Positions 1 to 10,560 of a DNA stretch of 64,000 nucleotides are shown in pieces. The position numbers and the translations under genes were made by a program. Below the pieces are notes generated by a model. That model searched no databases. It worked only from the letters and a program-made list of their open reading frames with translations, and was not told the origin of the DNA. Location of the stretch: contig CM049316.1 in assembly GCA_026874595.1 (NCBI GenBank), positions 72,137,176 through 72,201,175 on the forward strand, in the 5' to 3' direction. Position 1 is the first letter of the stretch. Each line of letters starts with the position of its first letter. The stretch is from Sipunculus nudus. Taxonomy: Eukaryota > Annelida > Sipuncula > Golfingiida > Sipunculidae.

Positions 1-139
1 GAGGGCCATTCATACCTTCCCGCCTAACGAGCTGTGATCCATTAACAGGGCATTAATGGTTTAGATGACATATAGTGTGGGGATGAGAGATTAACTATTA
101 AGAGGAATACCCTAAAGTATGCAGGGTTACAGGGATGTG

Positions 140-760
140 ATTGTTACTTGAAAAGCTTGTAACTGGAATGGTCATGTTATATTTGAGCGTGGTTGTTATA
201 TCAGTGAGGTGATCGTGTTACTAGGATGGTTAGGTATATTCTGCTTTAACAACCAAGATGGTTTGGTTACTTAGGTGGCCGTTTCAGTAGGGTGGTCGTG
301 TTACTGAGACGGTTAGGTGACTTAGGCGTTTGTGTCAGGGGGGTGGTCATGTAACTGCTATGGTTCGGTTACTTAGGTGGTTATGTCAGTGGATTGGTCG
401 TTTCACTGGGATGTTTAGGTTACTTAGGTGGTCTTGTCAGTTGGGTGGTCGTGTTACCAAGATGGTTAAGTTTCTTAGATAGTCGTGTCAGTTGGGTAGT
501 CGTATTACTGCTATTGTTAGGTAATTTAGGTGGTCGTGACAGTGGGGTGGTCGTTTTAATAAGATGATCGTCCCAGTGGAGTGCCTGTTGGACGTTCATT
601 TAACCAAGGTGGTCGTCTTAAAGCAGTGATTGTGTTAATAGGGTGAGTATACTGGGATGGATAGGTTACATACTTGGTCGCGTTAGTCGAAGGGGCAGTT
701 AACCAAGTTTATCGTCTCCGCTAAGTGTAGAGTATAAGTGAAATGGTCGGATTACTGGGA
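140..760. repeat. Degenerate minisatellite, ~51-bp unit
   Basis: The stretch is built from a repeated phrase containing GGTTACTTAGGTGG, then GTGTCAGTGGG, then GGTCGTGTTACTG. The GTCAG landmark recurs at about 282, 333, 383, 434, 485 and 535, a spacing near 51 bp. The outer copies are more decayed and grade into unique sequence after about 640. No coding potential is seen in it. Confidence 0.8.
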
Positions 761-784
761 TTTTCTTGTGTCTGGATAGTTGAA

Positions 785-905
785 GTTTACTTTGTCTTGT
801 ATGTGCTTTCCGAGACTGATTGACTCGGGGCGTTCATGAGAGCTGGTGTTTACTGTGTATTGTACGTGCTTACCGAAACTGAATGACTCAGGGCGTTCAT
901 GCAGC
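785..905. repeat. 63-bp tandem duplication
   Basis: GTTTACT.TGT.TTGTA.GTGCTT.CCGA recurs at 785 and 848, and both copies end in GGGCGTTCATG. The 63-bp period is a multiple of three. On the minus strand both copies therefore read in one frame as a 21-residue repeat with core RPES-S-GKH. I see no splice sites or partner exons that would make this a gene, so it is listed as a repeat. Confidence 0.6.
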
Positions 906-976
906 AGATCTTTCTGTAATCCATCTTTGGTGCTCCCCATCGATATATTCTTCTCGGTCCAATGGGCAAGGCTACC

Positions 977-978
<2 letters not shown>

Positions 979-1045
<67 letters not shown>

Positions 1046-1246
1046 ACAACATTAACGATAATACAATATTACAACTTCAAACGAATGCCACTAATTGCTT
1101 TTATTAAAACAACGATTGTCATATTCTCTTGCTACTACTTATTTCATAATTATACTAATATGGCACTAACTGTATTAACAAGTCTGCCTGTAATAATAAT
1201 AATAATAATAATAATAATGATAATAATAATAATAATAATATTAACA
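979..1246. repeat. (AT)n and (AAT)n microsatellites
   Basis: An uninterrupted AT dinucleotide run occupies about 980-1042. A TAA/AAT trinucleotide run occupies about 1191-1242, just downstream of the stop codon of the minus-strand gene at 1256. Any apparent reading frame here, with Ile-Tyr or poly-Ile runs, is an artefact of the repeats. Confidence 0.95.
1100..1105 (-). terminator. Candidate polyadenylation signal (AATAAA)
   Basis: On the minus strand the sequence reads AATAAA about 150 bases after the TAG stop of the secreted cysteine-rich gene. The position is right for 3'-end formation. The motif is common in AT-rich DNA, so this is support rather than proof. Confidence 0.4.
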
Positions 1247-1255
1247 ACTTTATGA

Positions 1256-2470
1256 CTAACGTTTAAACATCGTTCCATTTTTCAATTTTTCCATCAGTGT
1301 CTTGCACATAGTCTGGCATTTTGCGCCAGCTTCCCCACAGGTCGCGTTTTTGAGCGACATCTTGAAAGGCCTGGTTTCCGCTGGGGTGGTAATGTTGCAC
1401 ACGCACCTGCAAATTTAGATAATAAGGTTTATTGTGGTAATGCTCTGCTGTAGACAAGTCATTACTGTTTGGACTTCGTATGGGGAAACTTGTTGTGATA
1501 AATATTCCAAAACTCCTATGGTAAGAATGAGAAGGAATCCATGTTTTTCGTAACCACAATTTAGTTTGTCCACTGATAGTGAGTATATGGGTCATCAATC
1601 ATCGTTATATCAAAAAGACTAATTTTTGAATGATCCTGCATATATATAAAATCTTAATGAATTTTTATATCTCTTTATTATTCATCTTTTCTAACCTCTT
1701 TTTCTATCTTTATTTCCTTTGGTTATTACATGTTGTCCAGTTCATATAGAGGTGTTAGAATTATCATAAATGTTAAAGACATCTAGTAAATTTCGATAAA
1801 AACGAAATGAAGTGGACATTAGTGGGATAGTGTCCTTAAAGAGTTGTTCATCATGGAAATAACAATGATACAGTTGATAAGAATCACTGCAGACTGCACT
1901 TCTAATGTCAAAGGTATTTTCTTAACAACAAAGTTGCAGTTTATAGAAAGCAAAAAAATATATATGAAACACATAGGACAAATAGATACCACAATCGGGA
2001 AGAATTAATATAATAAACAAACAAGAAGCTTTTAAAAGTACGGTAAATTTGTTTGAAATATATACCATTTGTAGAACACATTTACATAAAACTTAATTAT
2101 GGTTTATTTTCTTTATATATTGATTTTGGCTTGTAAAGTTCGTAAAGTTCAGTGATGTGTCCTCACGGGATCCTTTTGCAAACAAGAATGTATGTACGAT
2201 CCGGTGTAACAAAGTGAATGACATAAAATGAAAAAATAAATTCTAATCACATTTTATGTGCTTTCCAGTTTATGATATACAGAAGTAATAAAATGGTACT
2301 AACTGGGGACCATGGTCCATGGATTTTCCGCCCATCATTCCTCCCTTTCCATCACCCATTCCACCCATCAGCCCACCCTTTCCATTACTCTTTCCGTCAC
2401 CCTTTCCGTGGTGATCCCCGGGTGAGGCAGCCACTGCGGTGACGAACAGACACAGGACAACCAATCGCAT
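1256..2470 (-). CDS. Secreted Gly/Lys-rich, cysteine-rich protein (two coding exons)
   Basis: I do not recognise the family. Coding exon 1 (2304-2470) starts at an ATG ten bases after an acceptor reading TTTGTTTCAG. It encodes a hydrophobic signal peptide (about residues 1-16, MRLVVLCLFVTAVAA) and then a Gly/Lys/Met-rich linker with GKGDGKSNGKGG. A GTTAGT donor at 2303 splits a Gln codon. An 897-base intron ends in TTTGCAG, and coding exon 2 (1256-1406) completes the codon and continues to TAG. The total is 105 residues. The mature C-terminal part has five cysteines at about 57, 59, 79, 86 and 90 (CVC ... C-x6-C-x3-C) and ends in a Lys-rich helix-like tail. An odd cysteine count would allow a disulfide-linked dimer. 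The acceptor before exon 1 implies a further 5' untranslated exon upstream. A matrix, mucus or host-defence peptide are all possible; the sequence does not decide between them. The splice phase match and the cysteine-rich result are the main support. Confidence 0.72.
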
Positions 2471-2480
2471 GATACCACGC

Positions 2481-4180
2481 CTGAAACAAAGGTAACCAAT
2501 CATTTCGAATTCATTTAAATAAACCAATCACATTTATACACACAAACTTAAATCATAATTCAGTTCAGCTGTGGTTTACGTAATTTGTTATCAGTAAAGG
2601 AAACTTGTTTATATTCCAATAATCGTCCTCACACCCAATGCTGCTTCACTATTGTCTTGCAAAGAAGCAACTCTATACCATGGTTTTATCTTAATAACAT
2701 GTTGATATTTTATTTAAATTATCCTAATGTATCTTATCCTGTACAGTGTCTTAGAGCTATTGTAAAACAGACCCCAGGTTATATACCAATCTATTTATTT
2801 CCTAAAAATATATTTCCCAAAAACATTTCGGTAGGACATCGATTTTATACCACCTATATCAAATAGTGTCTTAAAATCATGCATCTTTGAAAATTACTCA
2901 TGCTAAAGTATGTAAACTTTCCATATTATCACCTACATTATTGTGTTCCATTTGACTAATCGATCTAATTATACAGGATTGAATGATAGCTCTTGACACT
3001 GAGCGATGATGAAAGTAAACAAATGATAAAATGTGTTTATTAATCAATAAATAATAAGTAACAAGTTGTTGAGACAAAGAAGCGATTTATTTTCATGATA
3101 TTTTGCCACGTTCTCTTTCTTATCTATCAATCCTGCAGTCTTTTGCTTCCATTGAGTAACAAGTCTCGTTTGAGATTTGGTATAAAAAAAAAACCTATGG
3201 GGAATTATTATAATATGAATAGTGCAAATGTATCCACCATTTCGATACTTGAATATTTAGGGATTGGCACTCTAGAGAGTTTGATGAGATCTGCTGTACG
3301 TAAGTTTGGAAACATTTGGATACGTCATTGAAACGTGTTATCAAAGCTATGAAAAGGTTTGAAAGTGATGCCCATTTTGCATACCATCATGGACATGACA
3401 TTGGAACAGTAACTTTGGACACAATAAATCGTTATTTTGCTAGATTTCTTCAGAGCCCCTAAAAATTTCTAATTAGACACCATCTTAATATTGCTAGCTT
3501 GCCTGAAAGCAAATTTATAAAGAAACAAACATAATGCCCGCCATATTTGACGCCATTTTACGCCACCTTATATTTGGATATTTTTTAGCATCGGGAATCA
3601 TTTTATTATATTCAAAGTACCTTCAAAACATATAAAAAAGAGCATCTTGGTATGATTCTGAAGCATGCATTGACAGTAGTAGATTTTCATAAACAACATC
3701 AATTGATTTTTCAATGCTTTAAGGAGGGGTGTAATAAGTTTAACTAATTATATACCTAAAATTAGCCTCAGACCAGTAGCTGTTCATCGTGGAAGGAAGG
3801 GAGTAAATCGTGCATCAGGATATGAGATTTTTTGTTTGATAAATAGATGGCCCTATAATTGGTGCAAAAGTCTATTGCCGTCATGTGATAAATCTTAGAT
3901 GTAGCATTATGTGTATGTTTCGCCCCTGACTTTTTTCGAGAGAATTACGTTGTTATAAAAAGTACACCCGAGTTGGAAATCATTTTAATCAATGATTTTA
4001 CCTGTCAGTGTCGATGCTTTTGTTCTGACTAAATTATAGTGTTGACACAGCTGCGGCGCATGTCATCACATTCCTGAGAACATCATGTACGCAAACTTCT
4101 AATCTAGCGTTCCCCTTCAGCATAAAAGTGGGAACTATATTTGACGGAGCTGTAAAAATATATTGAAGGTCAAGGAGACT
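2481..4180. other. AT-rich stretch without recognised gene
   Basis: Upstream of the minus-strand gene I see no repeat family, RNA gene or convincing exon in this interval. The 5' untranslated exon and promoter implied by the acceptor at 2481 may lie here or in the GC-rich island that follows. Short open frames around 2585 and 3095 lack splice sites and any recognisable sequence. Confidence 0.5.
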
Positions 4181-4234
4181 GAACAAATACACTGAAAACG
4201 TAGGGGAGTCGAATCACCCAATTATGACCTCCCA

Positions 4235-4465
4235 ACGGGGAGTCGGAGGGTGGATTTGGCTATGGTTGTCATAACACAGCACGGAACTGCCCCAGGGGAG
4301 TGCATGTTGACCCTCCGTGAAGTGTCAGGCCTTGAGCAGCTCCCTGGCAGCGCGGCAGCCAGCTTGGACAAGGGCGCACGCTGACCACGCGTGAGCCGGG
4401 CCGGACACGGGATACCTCGCGGACTGCATGGGCCGGACTAAGTCACAGATGCGTGCACGTGCACA
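4235..4465. promoter_or_regulatory. Short GC- and CpG-rich island
   Basis: Within AT-rich flanks this segment is markedly GC-rich and CpG-dense (GCGCGGCAGCC, CACGCGTGAGCCGGGCCGG, CTCGCGGAC). It has a roughly 60-codon frame on the plus strand without obvious splice borders. A promoter or first exon is one reading, possibly for the minus-strand gene at 1256-2470 whose first exon is missing. An exon or a decayed repeat is also possible. Confidence 0.3.
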
Positions 4466-5149
4466 AAGTTCTGCGCTCTATGTAAACGTGCCATGGTCAT
4501 GTGTACAAGTCTCGGGTGTACATAATATTAACAACAGTGTGTTAACAACATTTTTGCCCAGAGGGTACTGATACTAGCAGAGTCGGTAGCATTAATTCAG
4601 CATGTGAAAGTATGAGTTAGTACGGATCGTTTTGCAGTCTTCACAACAATCATCGTCGTAGCCCATAAGAATGAACTCCTCAATTGTTTTTTTTTTCAGT
4701 GACTGACGCATTGTGGAGTCCATAGATTGCACCTGCAACTAATTGATTATAACACTCCATACACAACTGTGAGATTTAAATATATCCATTGATTAATGTT
4801 CAGTACATCTATGTGTATTGTATATTTGACCACTAGAGAACATTACTGTTCTATTCTCAGCCCTATTTTGCACCAAGGAAGTTAAAATATGAACATAATA
4901 GTACACAGGCCTAAAGCCTTATACAGGACTGCCACCAAATGCAAGATGTCTACCTAGACTGTTAATGCTTCAATTCTCTCTGGACAAATACTATCAGCTG
5001 TTGATGTTACAGGTGCCTCATGCTTTCCAGAATGGTTTTTTACGGGCCTTTCGACATACAACATTATGTGAACATTGGTTTGCTAAAACCACAGGAAATA
5101 TTTTTATTTAATTTTCTTTCTAAGAGTAACAGATCGTATCGTACTATAA

Positions 5150-5863
5150 CCCCAGTTAGCCCTTTGGTGGGCCGGCGACGGAACAGAAACCTGAAACCTG
5201 TTGCGTCGTCGTCGGCGGCTATCATCGTCGTCGTCCCTGACCAAGCGATTGCAGTGCATTGTATACAAGGTACTCTCGAGTGATAGCCAGTCAAGTCGGC
5301 CGGTGAGTAGGTGAATTGTAAAAAATGCTGTTTCTGAAAAGTTAGTAATTTGTTTAGAACAGGCACTAATTTTAATACTTAAGCTGTGTCAAAATTGCCA
5401 AACAATGAACCACATAGTGTATGTCTTCTGAGTGACAGTCAAGTTCGGTAAGTTGAATTTTGTATAGTAGGGGGGCCTATGTATTATGATATATCTATAT
5501 CTGTATGTAACTTCAAATAATGTAACCAAGTACCCGATAATACACCTATTAGGAAAGCTAAATGTATGTTCATTAAAAAACTAACAAAAATTGGTGTTAT
5601 GTGTACTCCTGAAACTTTACAGTGTGACTGTGACATAATACAGCAGGTTCAGTACACACATACATATATATATAATGCGCAAGTTTTCATTTTCATATAT
5701 AATAATTACATTCCCAATGGTCATGGTCATCTGTGTAGTAAAAGTATTTTTCAAATATTTTGTAGAGTGTATTCCTGGACCAATGAGCCTGGAGAAGGAG
5801 ATACAGGTAGCTGACATTAGAGAATCGCCCAACCTGCCAGATAACTATTAATTAATTTTGCTG

Positions 5864-5906
<43 letters not shown>

Positions 5907-6900
5907 GTATATAGAACATTTAAGGATATGACAAGTATATAAATAAATAAACTTAATGTAAATTCAATGAAGACCTAATATTTCATATGTTGTAAATGTT
6001 TGATAAAGTACTAATTCCAAGTTTCCAGTAGTCCTATATAAATCGAAAATTGCAATTATGTGCCCAACACATGGATTTTATTAAAGCCACTGATTAATAA
6101 ATGACTTTGGTTTTCTACTAGACACAGTATAACAAATTTGTAATATTATATATATGTGTGTGTTTGTGTGTGAACATGATTATACAAGTTGTCAATACAT
6201 CCTTTTACTCCTGCAGCTATCCCACACTTGACAACTAGTACACAGGCGTACCTCAGTTCCTGTTGAGCCATGTGGATGGATTATTTGCAAATGAACTTAT
6301 GGTAAGTGACTCTATAACAATGAATCCCATTTATAAATACATGTATAGTGAACATTTAACATGAACAGATAACATTTCACATGATACTGTGCTTGCTTAA
6401 GGTTTTTATTATGCAATATTGATAGCACACATTTTAGGAGATGAATGGGAGGAGGACTATTTAATCTCAGGAACTAACCCTCCAATATGGATATTATATT
6501 AAGCACACCTCCGATGTAGCATCTAAAATAAAAATTATCAGGATGACATATTCAGTCATATAAGCTGTGATTCAATGTTCACAAAATCCTGCACACAACT
6601 CTGTCATATAAAATGTGTTTTTCATGGAATTTTACATTTTCTTTTTTTATTTTCAGACACTCTGACTCCGAAGAAAACATTTTCGTTACAGATTTGTAAC
6701 CTCGAGTAGAAGGAGAGGCCAGGGCAAGTCTATTGTTCAAGTACAGAAGCAGAAAGTGACGAGTGACTTATATGCTCGCCACGCGGGTAGCCGTGAAGGC
6801 GTGAACCCAACTTTGGGTAAACTACTTGTTAGAGAGGAAGCCCATGTGGATGACGATATAATAAAGCTACGTATTTACTCTAAATGTGAACACTGAAACA
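5150..6900 (+). ncRNA. Candidate spliced transcript, probably non-coding or UTR
   Basis: Four plus-strand segments have splice-like borders. The first is GC-rich, ending at a CGGCCG|GTGAGT donor near 5301. The second, about 5766-5810, is preceded by ATTTTGTAG and followed by ACAG|GTAGCT. The third, about 6217-6300, is preceded by TTACTCCTGCAG and followed by TTATG|GTAAGT. The fourth, from about 6657, is preceded by TTTTATTTTCAG. The third segment has a stop in every frame. The ATG within it runs into TGA when joined to the fourth, so a coding role for the set is unlikely. The fourth segment has an AATAAA near 6859. The order and spacing are suggestive, but each site could be chance. No RNA family is recognised. 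Confidence 0.22.
5866..5904. repeat. (AT)n microsatellite
   Basis: Pure AT dinucleotide run of roughly 38 bp. Confidence 0.95.
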
Positions 6901-7045
6901 CACTCAGACAGAACCCTGTCCACATTGTAAGGAATAATCATTCGTAAAACTGTTGCAGACAAATACACGTATCACAAATTACACGACCACTTGGTTTTAA
7001 TGAATATACGTTCTACTTAAAAATGTCTGTTGTTATTATTATTGT

Positions 7046-7328
7046 CATATATATATATATTTATATATATATATATATAGATATAGAGAGAGAGAGAGAA
7101 AGAGAGAAAGAGGGAAAGAGAGAAAGAGTGAATACGGATGAATCTGACAGGTCCATGACAACCCATAGGTTGTCACAGTAAACACTTGACGATCCTTTTA
7201 ACAACCCTAGAGGGTTGTCAAATTTAAATTTTGACAACCTGGGTTGTTGTTTTAGGTACACCCATTTGACATCCCTAAAGTTGTCGATTTGACAACCCTA
7301 TATTTTCAGTGTAACAACTGGTCTGAAG

Positions 7329-7389
<61 letters not shown>

Positions 7390-7390
7390 A
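7046..7390. repeat. Microsatellites flanking a GACAACCC hairpin cluster
   Basis: An (AT)n run at about 7048-7080 passes into (GA)n and GAAAGAG repeats to about 7128. A second (AT)n run fills 7333-7386. Between them, 7156-7310 holds repeated GACAACCC and GGGTTGTC words in both orientations. These include a 20-bp hairpin at 7156-7175 with 8-bp arms and an inverted pair around AAATTTAAATTT at 7213-7240. It resembles a small foldback element trapped between microsatellites; no transposase is present. Confidence 0.7.
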
Positions 7391-8041
7391 AATTTTAGTT
7401 GTAAACACACTGAAAGTTAAGGCAAGAATGGATCAAGTTTTCACTTTTAGAAAAGCCACCTATGACTAATTTAGCTGTTAGACATAGATACAGACAAAAG
7501 TGCAAATTTGCAAAGGGAAATTTGTTTCCAAGCTTCTAATACTAAAATCAACGGTCATATTTAATCATAAGGGAGAGAGAGAGAGAGAGATAAAAAAAAC
7601 ATGAAGAGAAATGGAAGAAGAGAGAGTAAGTAATAATTATTTTTGTCACAGTTTTACGCCCTGATTCCTAGAGCATATTTTTTCTTGTGTCAATGTCATG
7701 GTGACGAGACAAATTCAGACATAAACAACTTACTTTAATAGTTCTACTCTATTTCTTAAGTTATTAATTGAGCCTGAGAGCCCTTCTCCCCGTAAATCTT
7801 TTTTGTAACTGCACTGAAAGTATTTTTTATTATTTGTTGAGTTGTATTTAAAAATTTGGGCTTAGCACCATTTCCCAAGGAAATCTTGTTTTAAACTCAA
7901 GTAAATAAGTGTCTTTGACCTTCTAGATTGTTTAGCTTTAAATGGTATCAAATATTGCCTAACTATTTCTGCAGGAAACTGCAAAATTGTTCATGCCACG
8001 GAAAAATCTTCATATTCAAATGCATATCCAGTCTATAAAAT

Positions 8042-8138
8042 ACACATACCAACAGTACGCACTAATCATACCTACAGTAGGTACAAATCATACCTAATCA
8101 TACCCACTAATTATACCTACAGTACGCACTAATCATAA
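8042..8138. repeat. Outlying mini-array of the 22-bp satellite
   Basis: About four copies of the CGCACTAATCATACC-type unit occur here, nearly 6 kb from array 1. They end in an AATAATAATAAT tract immediately before the 1.4-kb mobile-element-like block. The same unit forms the two large arrays at 13881 and 30853. Confidence 0.9.
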
Positions 8139-8158
8139 AAAATAATAATAATGAACCG

Positions 8159-9555
8159 ACAACAGACAGGCATACAGATTTTGTTGAACTTTTGTGGACT
8201 TTGGAAATCACCTAGTTAAGATCCAATAATATTTTGGAAGTAATCTGGATAACATACATACATTTTAATTTAATGGATTTTGTTTCAATGTTACGCCATT
8301 ATAATAAACCGGGTGGCTTGAGGATCATCTTCGCTGGGTTTTTTAATATATCTGAATACATCTTGATATAATCATATTTTGCAATGAAGACCAAGTCCTT
8401 GGTACGGTTGTTAATCTGTTTTCTTGCCTCGAGTCCATTGAGAAAATCGACCAATATTTTCCTTGATTATAATTTTTTTAATAAGCACCTTTTAAGAATC
8501 TAACAAAATGCTTGTATTGTTTGTGGCAAATTTGTATAATTCACATAATTTTGCCGTAACCGATAATTAAAACAACCGTTCGCTAGCACAATATAATTTG
8601 TCATACTCTTTTTTAACATTTTATTTTGTTGGGCCTGTCCTTATTTAGAAACTCTTCGTGAAAAATGTCTGAGAAAGAAACGTTTGTTGACATCGTTTCG
8701 ACAAACTTGTAAGATGCGGCCGTTGTTAACGCAGGGACTGAGCCAGCCTGGTGTAATGCGGATCACTTGTCGTTTCATAAAATGAATAAAAATTAAAAAG
8801 CAAATTTAAAACGTCCTTAAAAAAATTAAAAATGTTTTTTTTTTCTCATTTGTTTAGTTAGATACAGGAATGTGTGATGATGATTTTTTGGGTTCATTGT
8901 TATAAGCAATGAGAAATATTTTCATGGTTAATCTTTAAGTGGCACTGTGTCTTCCGTTAGGATAAATACAATACTATTGAAAAATGTTATGCTATATAGC
9001 TTTTGCCCTGGCGGGACTTAGGCTGGCTATCACTAGCTACAGTATCTACCGCTTTACCAAGTTTTGCATGGATAGCGCTACAGGGTACGCCATTAAGAGT
9101 TTTCCCAAAATATCGTTGGACAAATCTGCCCAAAGAAACTTAGGCATATATTCCTTGTGTCGCATGAACATACAACTAATCCCTACATATTATCACTATT
9201 CATTTATCCAGTTGTTTAAAATACATTTGACCAAAGTAACTATGGAATGATCACTGTGTCTGAAAATGCGGGCACTTGCCTCGAAGAAAATATAATACAT
9301 GTATTAATTCTTCTCCACTTGGTTCTTGGTAACTCCCGCTTGTAACAGCAAAGAATTAACCATGGGAGAATAAAGGATGAAAACAATTTTACGAATGCAT
9401 ATTTACAACGCTGAATGATACATTGTAGGTTAATTTCTATATAAGATTGATGAAATGACTTTTTATCCTACAAGAAGCGCTTGAATTACATGTCAATGCT
9501 CCACGCCGATCCGTAGGGTAAACTCTCAATGGAGTACCTTTTAGCGCTATCCATG
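8159..9555. mobile_element. Satellite-linked dispersed element, copy 1 (~1.4 kb)
   Basis: This block is a diverged copy of 38537-41056. Shared landmarks in the same order are ACAGACAGGCATACAGAT, TCTTGGTACGG, GGCAAATT, TTTGTTGGGCCTGT, ATGTCTGAGAAAG, GCCGTTG.TAACGCAGGGA, GGTGTAATGCGGATCAC, GGCACTGTGTCTTCCGTTAGG, TGGCGGGACTTAGG and CTCCACGCCGATCCGTAGGG. Homology stops cleanly at an inverted-repeat end (about 9555). No long reading frame survives, so it is either non-autonomous or a segmental duplication. Both copies lie just downstream of the 22-bp satellite. The superfamily is not identified. Confidence 0.7.
9067..9555. mobile_element. MITE-like segment with ~22-bp inverted ends
   Basis: The left end (9067-9088) contains CATGGATAGCGCTAC. 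The right end (9534-9555) is its reverse complement at 20 of 22 positions. The corresponding ends are present in the second copy at about 40557 and 41056. The 489-bp interval has no coding capacity. It forms the right-hand part of the larger 1.4-kb block, so it may be a nested MITE or the true terminus pair of a composite element. No clear target-site duplication is visible. Confidence 0.55.
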
Positions 9556-9559
9556 AAAA

Positions 9560-10200
9560 CAATGCTGACGTCAGAATGACAGTTTCTCAGAAATGTTAGG
9601 ATATTAATTATCTCTAGATCCTTTCGTATGACTGAGTCAACAGTGCTTCTGTTTAAGCAACTACGGCTGTTACCGAGCTTCAGAGTTGTTCGAGCCGATC
9701 AAAATAATTGCCTGGCGTGTAAGTCATTTTTTTATATGAAAGTCATCTTTTAAACGTGCAAGTTATTTTTTAGAACGACCAGAGCGCTCACTACGCCAAA
9801 CGCGTATTCAAACTAAATATTAAAGGCCTTACTTTAAGGATATTAAACCCACTTACATAACGTAGGTTAATCTATTTTCATATATCATATTCTTTGCTAA
9901 CCTTTGTTACTTATTGTAAGAGTATATTTTGTGTGGAGAACAGACTATTAGGCGGTGTTACTTTGATTTGTTCTGTTGAAAGGCCAAAGTATTTGCCATC
10001 ATACTGGAAATTTAATCATTCTTGAACTGAAGTTCCCACATTTGTAAACAAATTGAAAGAGTGCATACACCTTGTGAAACATTAACCTTTAAAGCCAAAT
10101 ATGAATTCTAAAACTAGCGGAATTATCTGACATATCATATAAGAATATTTGCAATTACATACTCAAAGAATAAAGAACACCAAGAGCTAACAAAATAAAA
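9560..10200. other. No gene seen
   Basis: AT-rich sequence between the dispersed element and the LINE remnant. I see no repeat, RNA or exon that I can support. Confidence 0.5.
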
Positions 10201-10206
10201 CGTGTG

Positions 10207-10560
10207 AACCTAAAAAAAGAAGTGGAGGAGCTAAAGAGTAATATTGGAGAATGTGAAAATATTGAAACTATTGATAAATGCAAAGACTTAAAGCAGGATT
10301 TTTTTTTATCTGATAACAGATGGTTAAATTGTTAGATCAAGGGTTGATTGGTCTAAGCAGGGTGAGCGCAGCTAAAAATGCTGAAATTTTGAAAAAAATA
10401 GAGGAAGAATAAAGTCAATTATAACTGATAATAGTAGAGACCGTAGAAACAATGGATAACAGGAAAACAATACCTCATATTCATGATTACTATATGCAAA
10501 GGTTTTCAAGATCTGCAGATTTAACATCACAAGAATGTGATAAATTGTTTAAAATATATT
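10207..10560 (+). pseudogene. Degenerate non-LTR retrotransposon (LINE) fragment
   Basis: In the plus frames the region reads LKKEVEELKSNIGECENIE, then DKCKDLKQ, then VRSRVDWSKQGERS followed by a stop, then DYYMQRFSRSAD and TSQECDKL. A charged coiled-coil stretch followed by an RSR-x-W-x-x-x-GER-S/N motif is the usual layout between the endonuclease and reverse-transcriptase domains of LINE ORF2 proteins. Several stops and frame changes show that it is dead. Only this small part is present; no catalytic Y/F-A-D-D region is seen downstream. The clade cannot be assigned from this piece. Confidence 0.5.

Noticed and set aside
962-1255. Frame rich in Ile-Tyr and poly-Ile
   Set aside because: Translation of AT and AAT microsatellites.
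1263-1598. 111-codon minus-strand frame as a gene
   Set aside because: Its second half overlaps coding exon 2 of the secreted-protein gene in a different frame, and the first half is intron. The spliced frame is better supported.
5020-5366. Overlapping 87- and 100-codon frames on opposite strands
   Set aside because: Neither has recognisable domains. The plus frame stops just before the GTGAGT donor, so neither is a likely exon.
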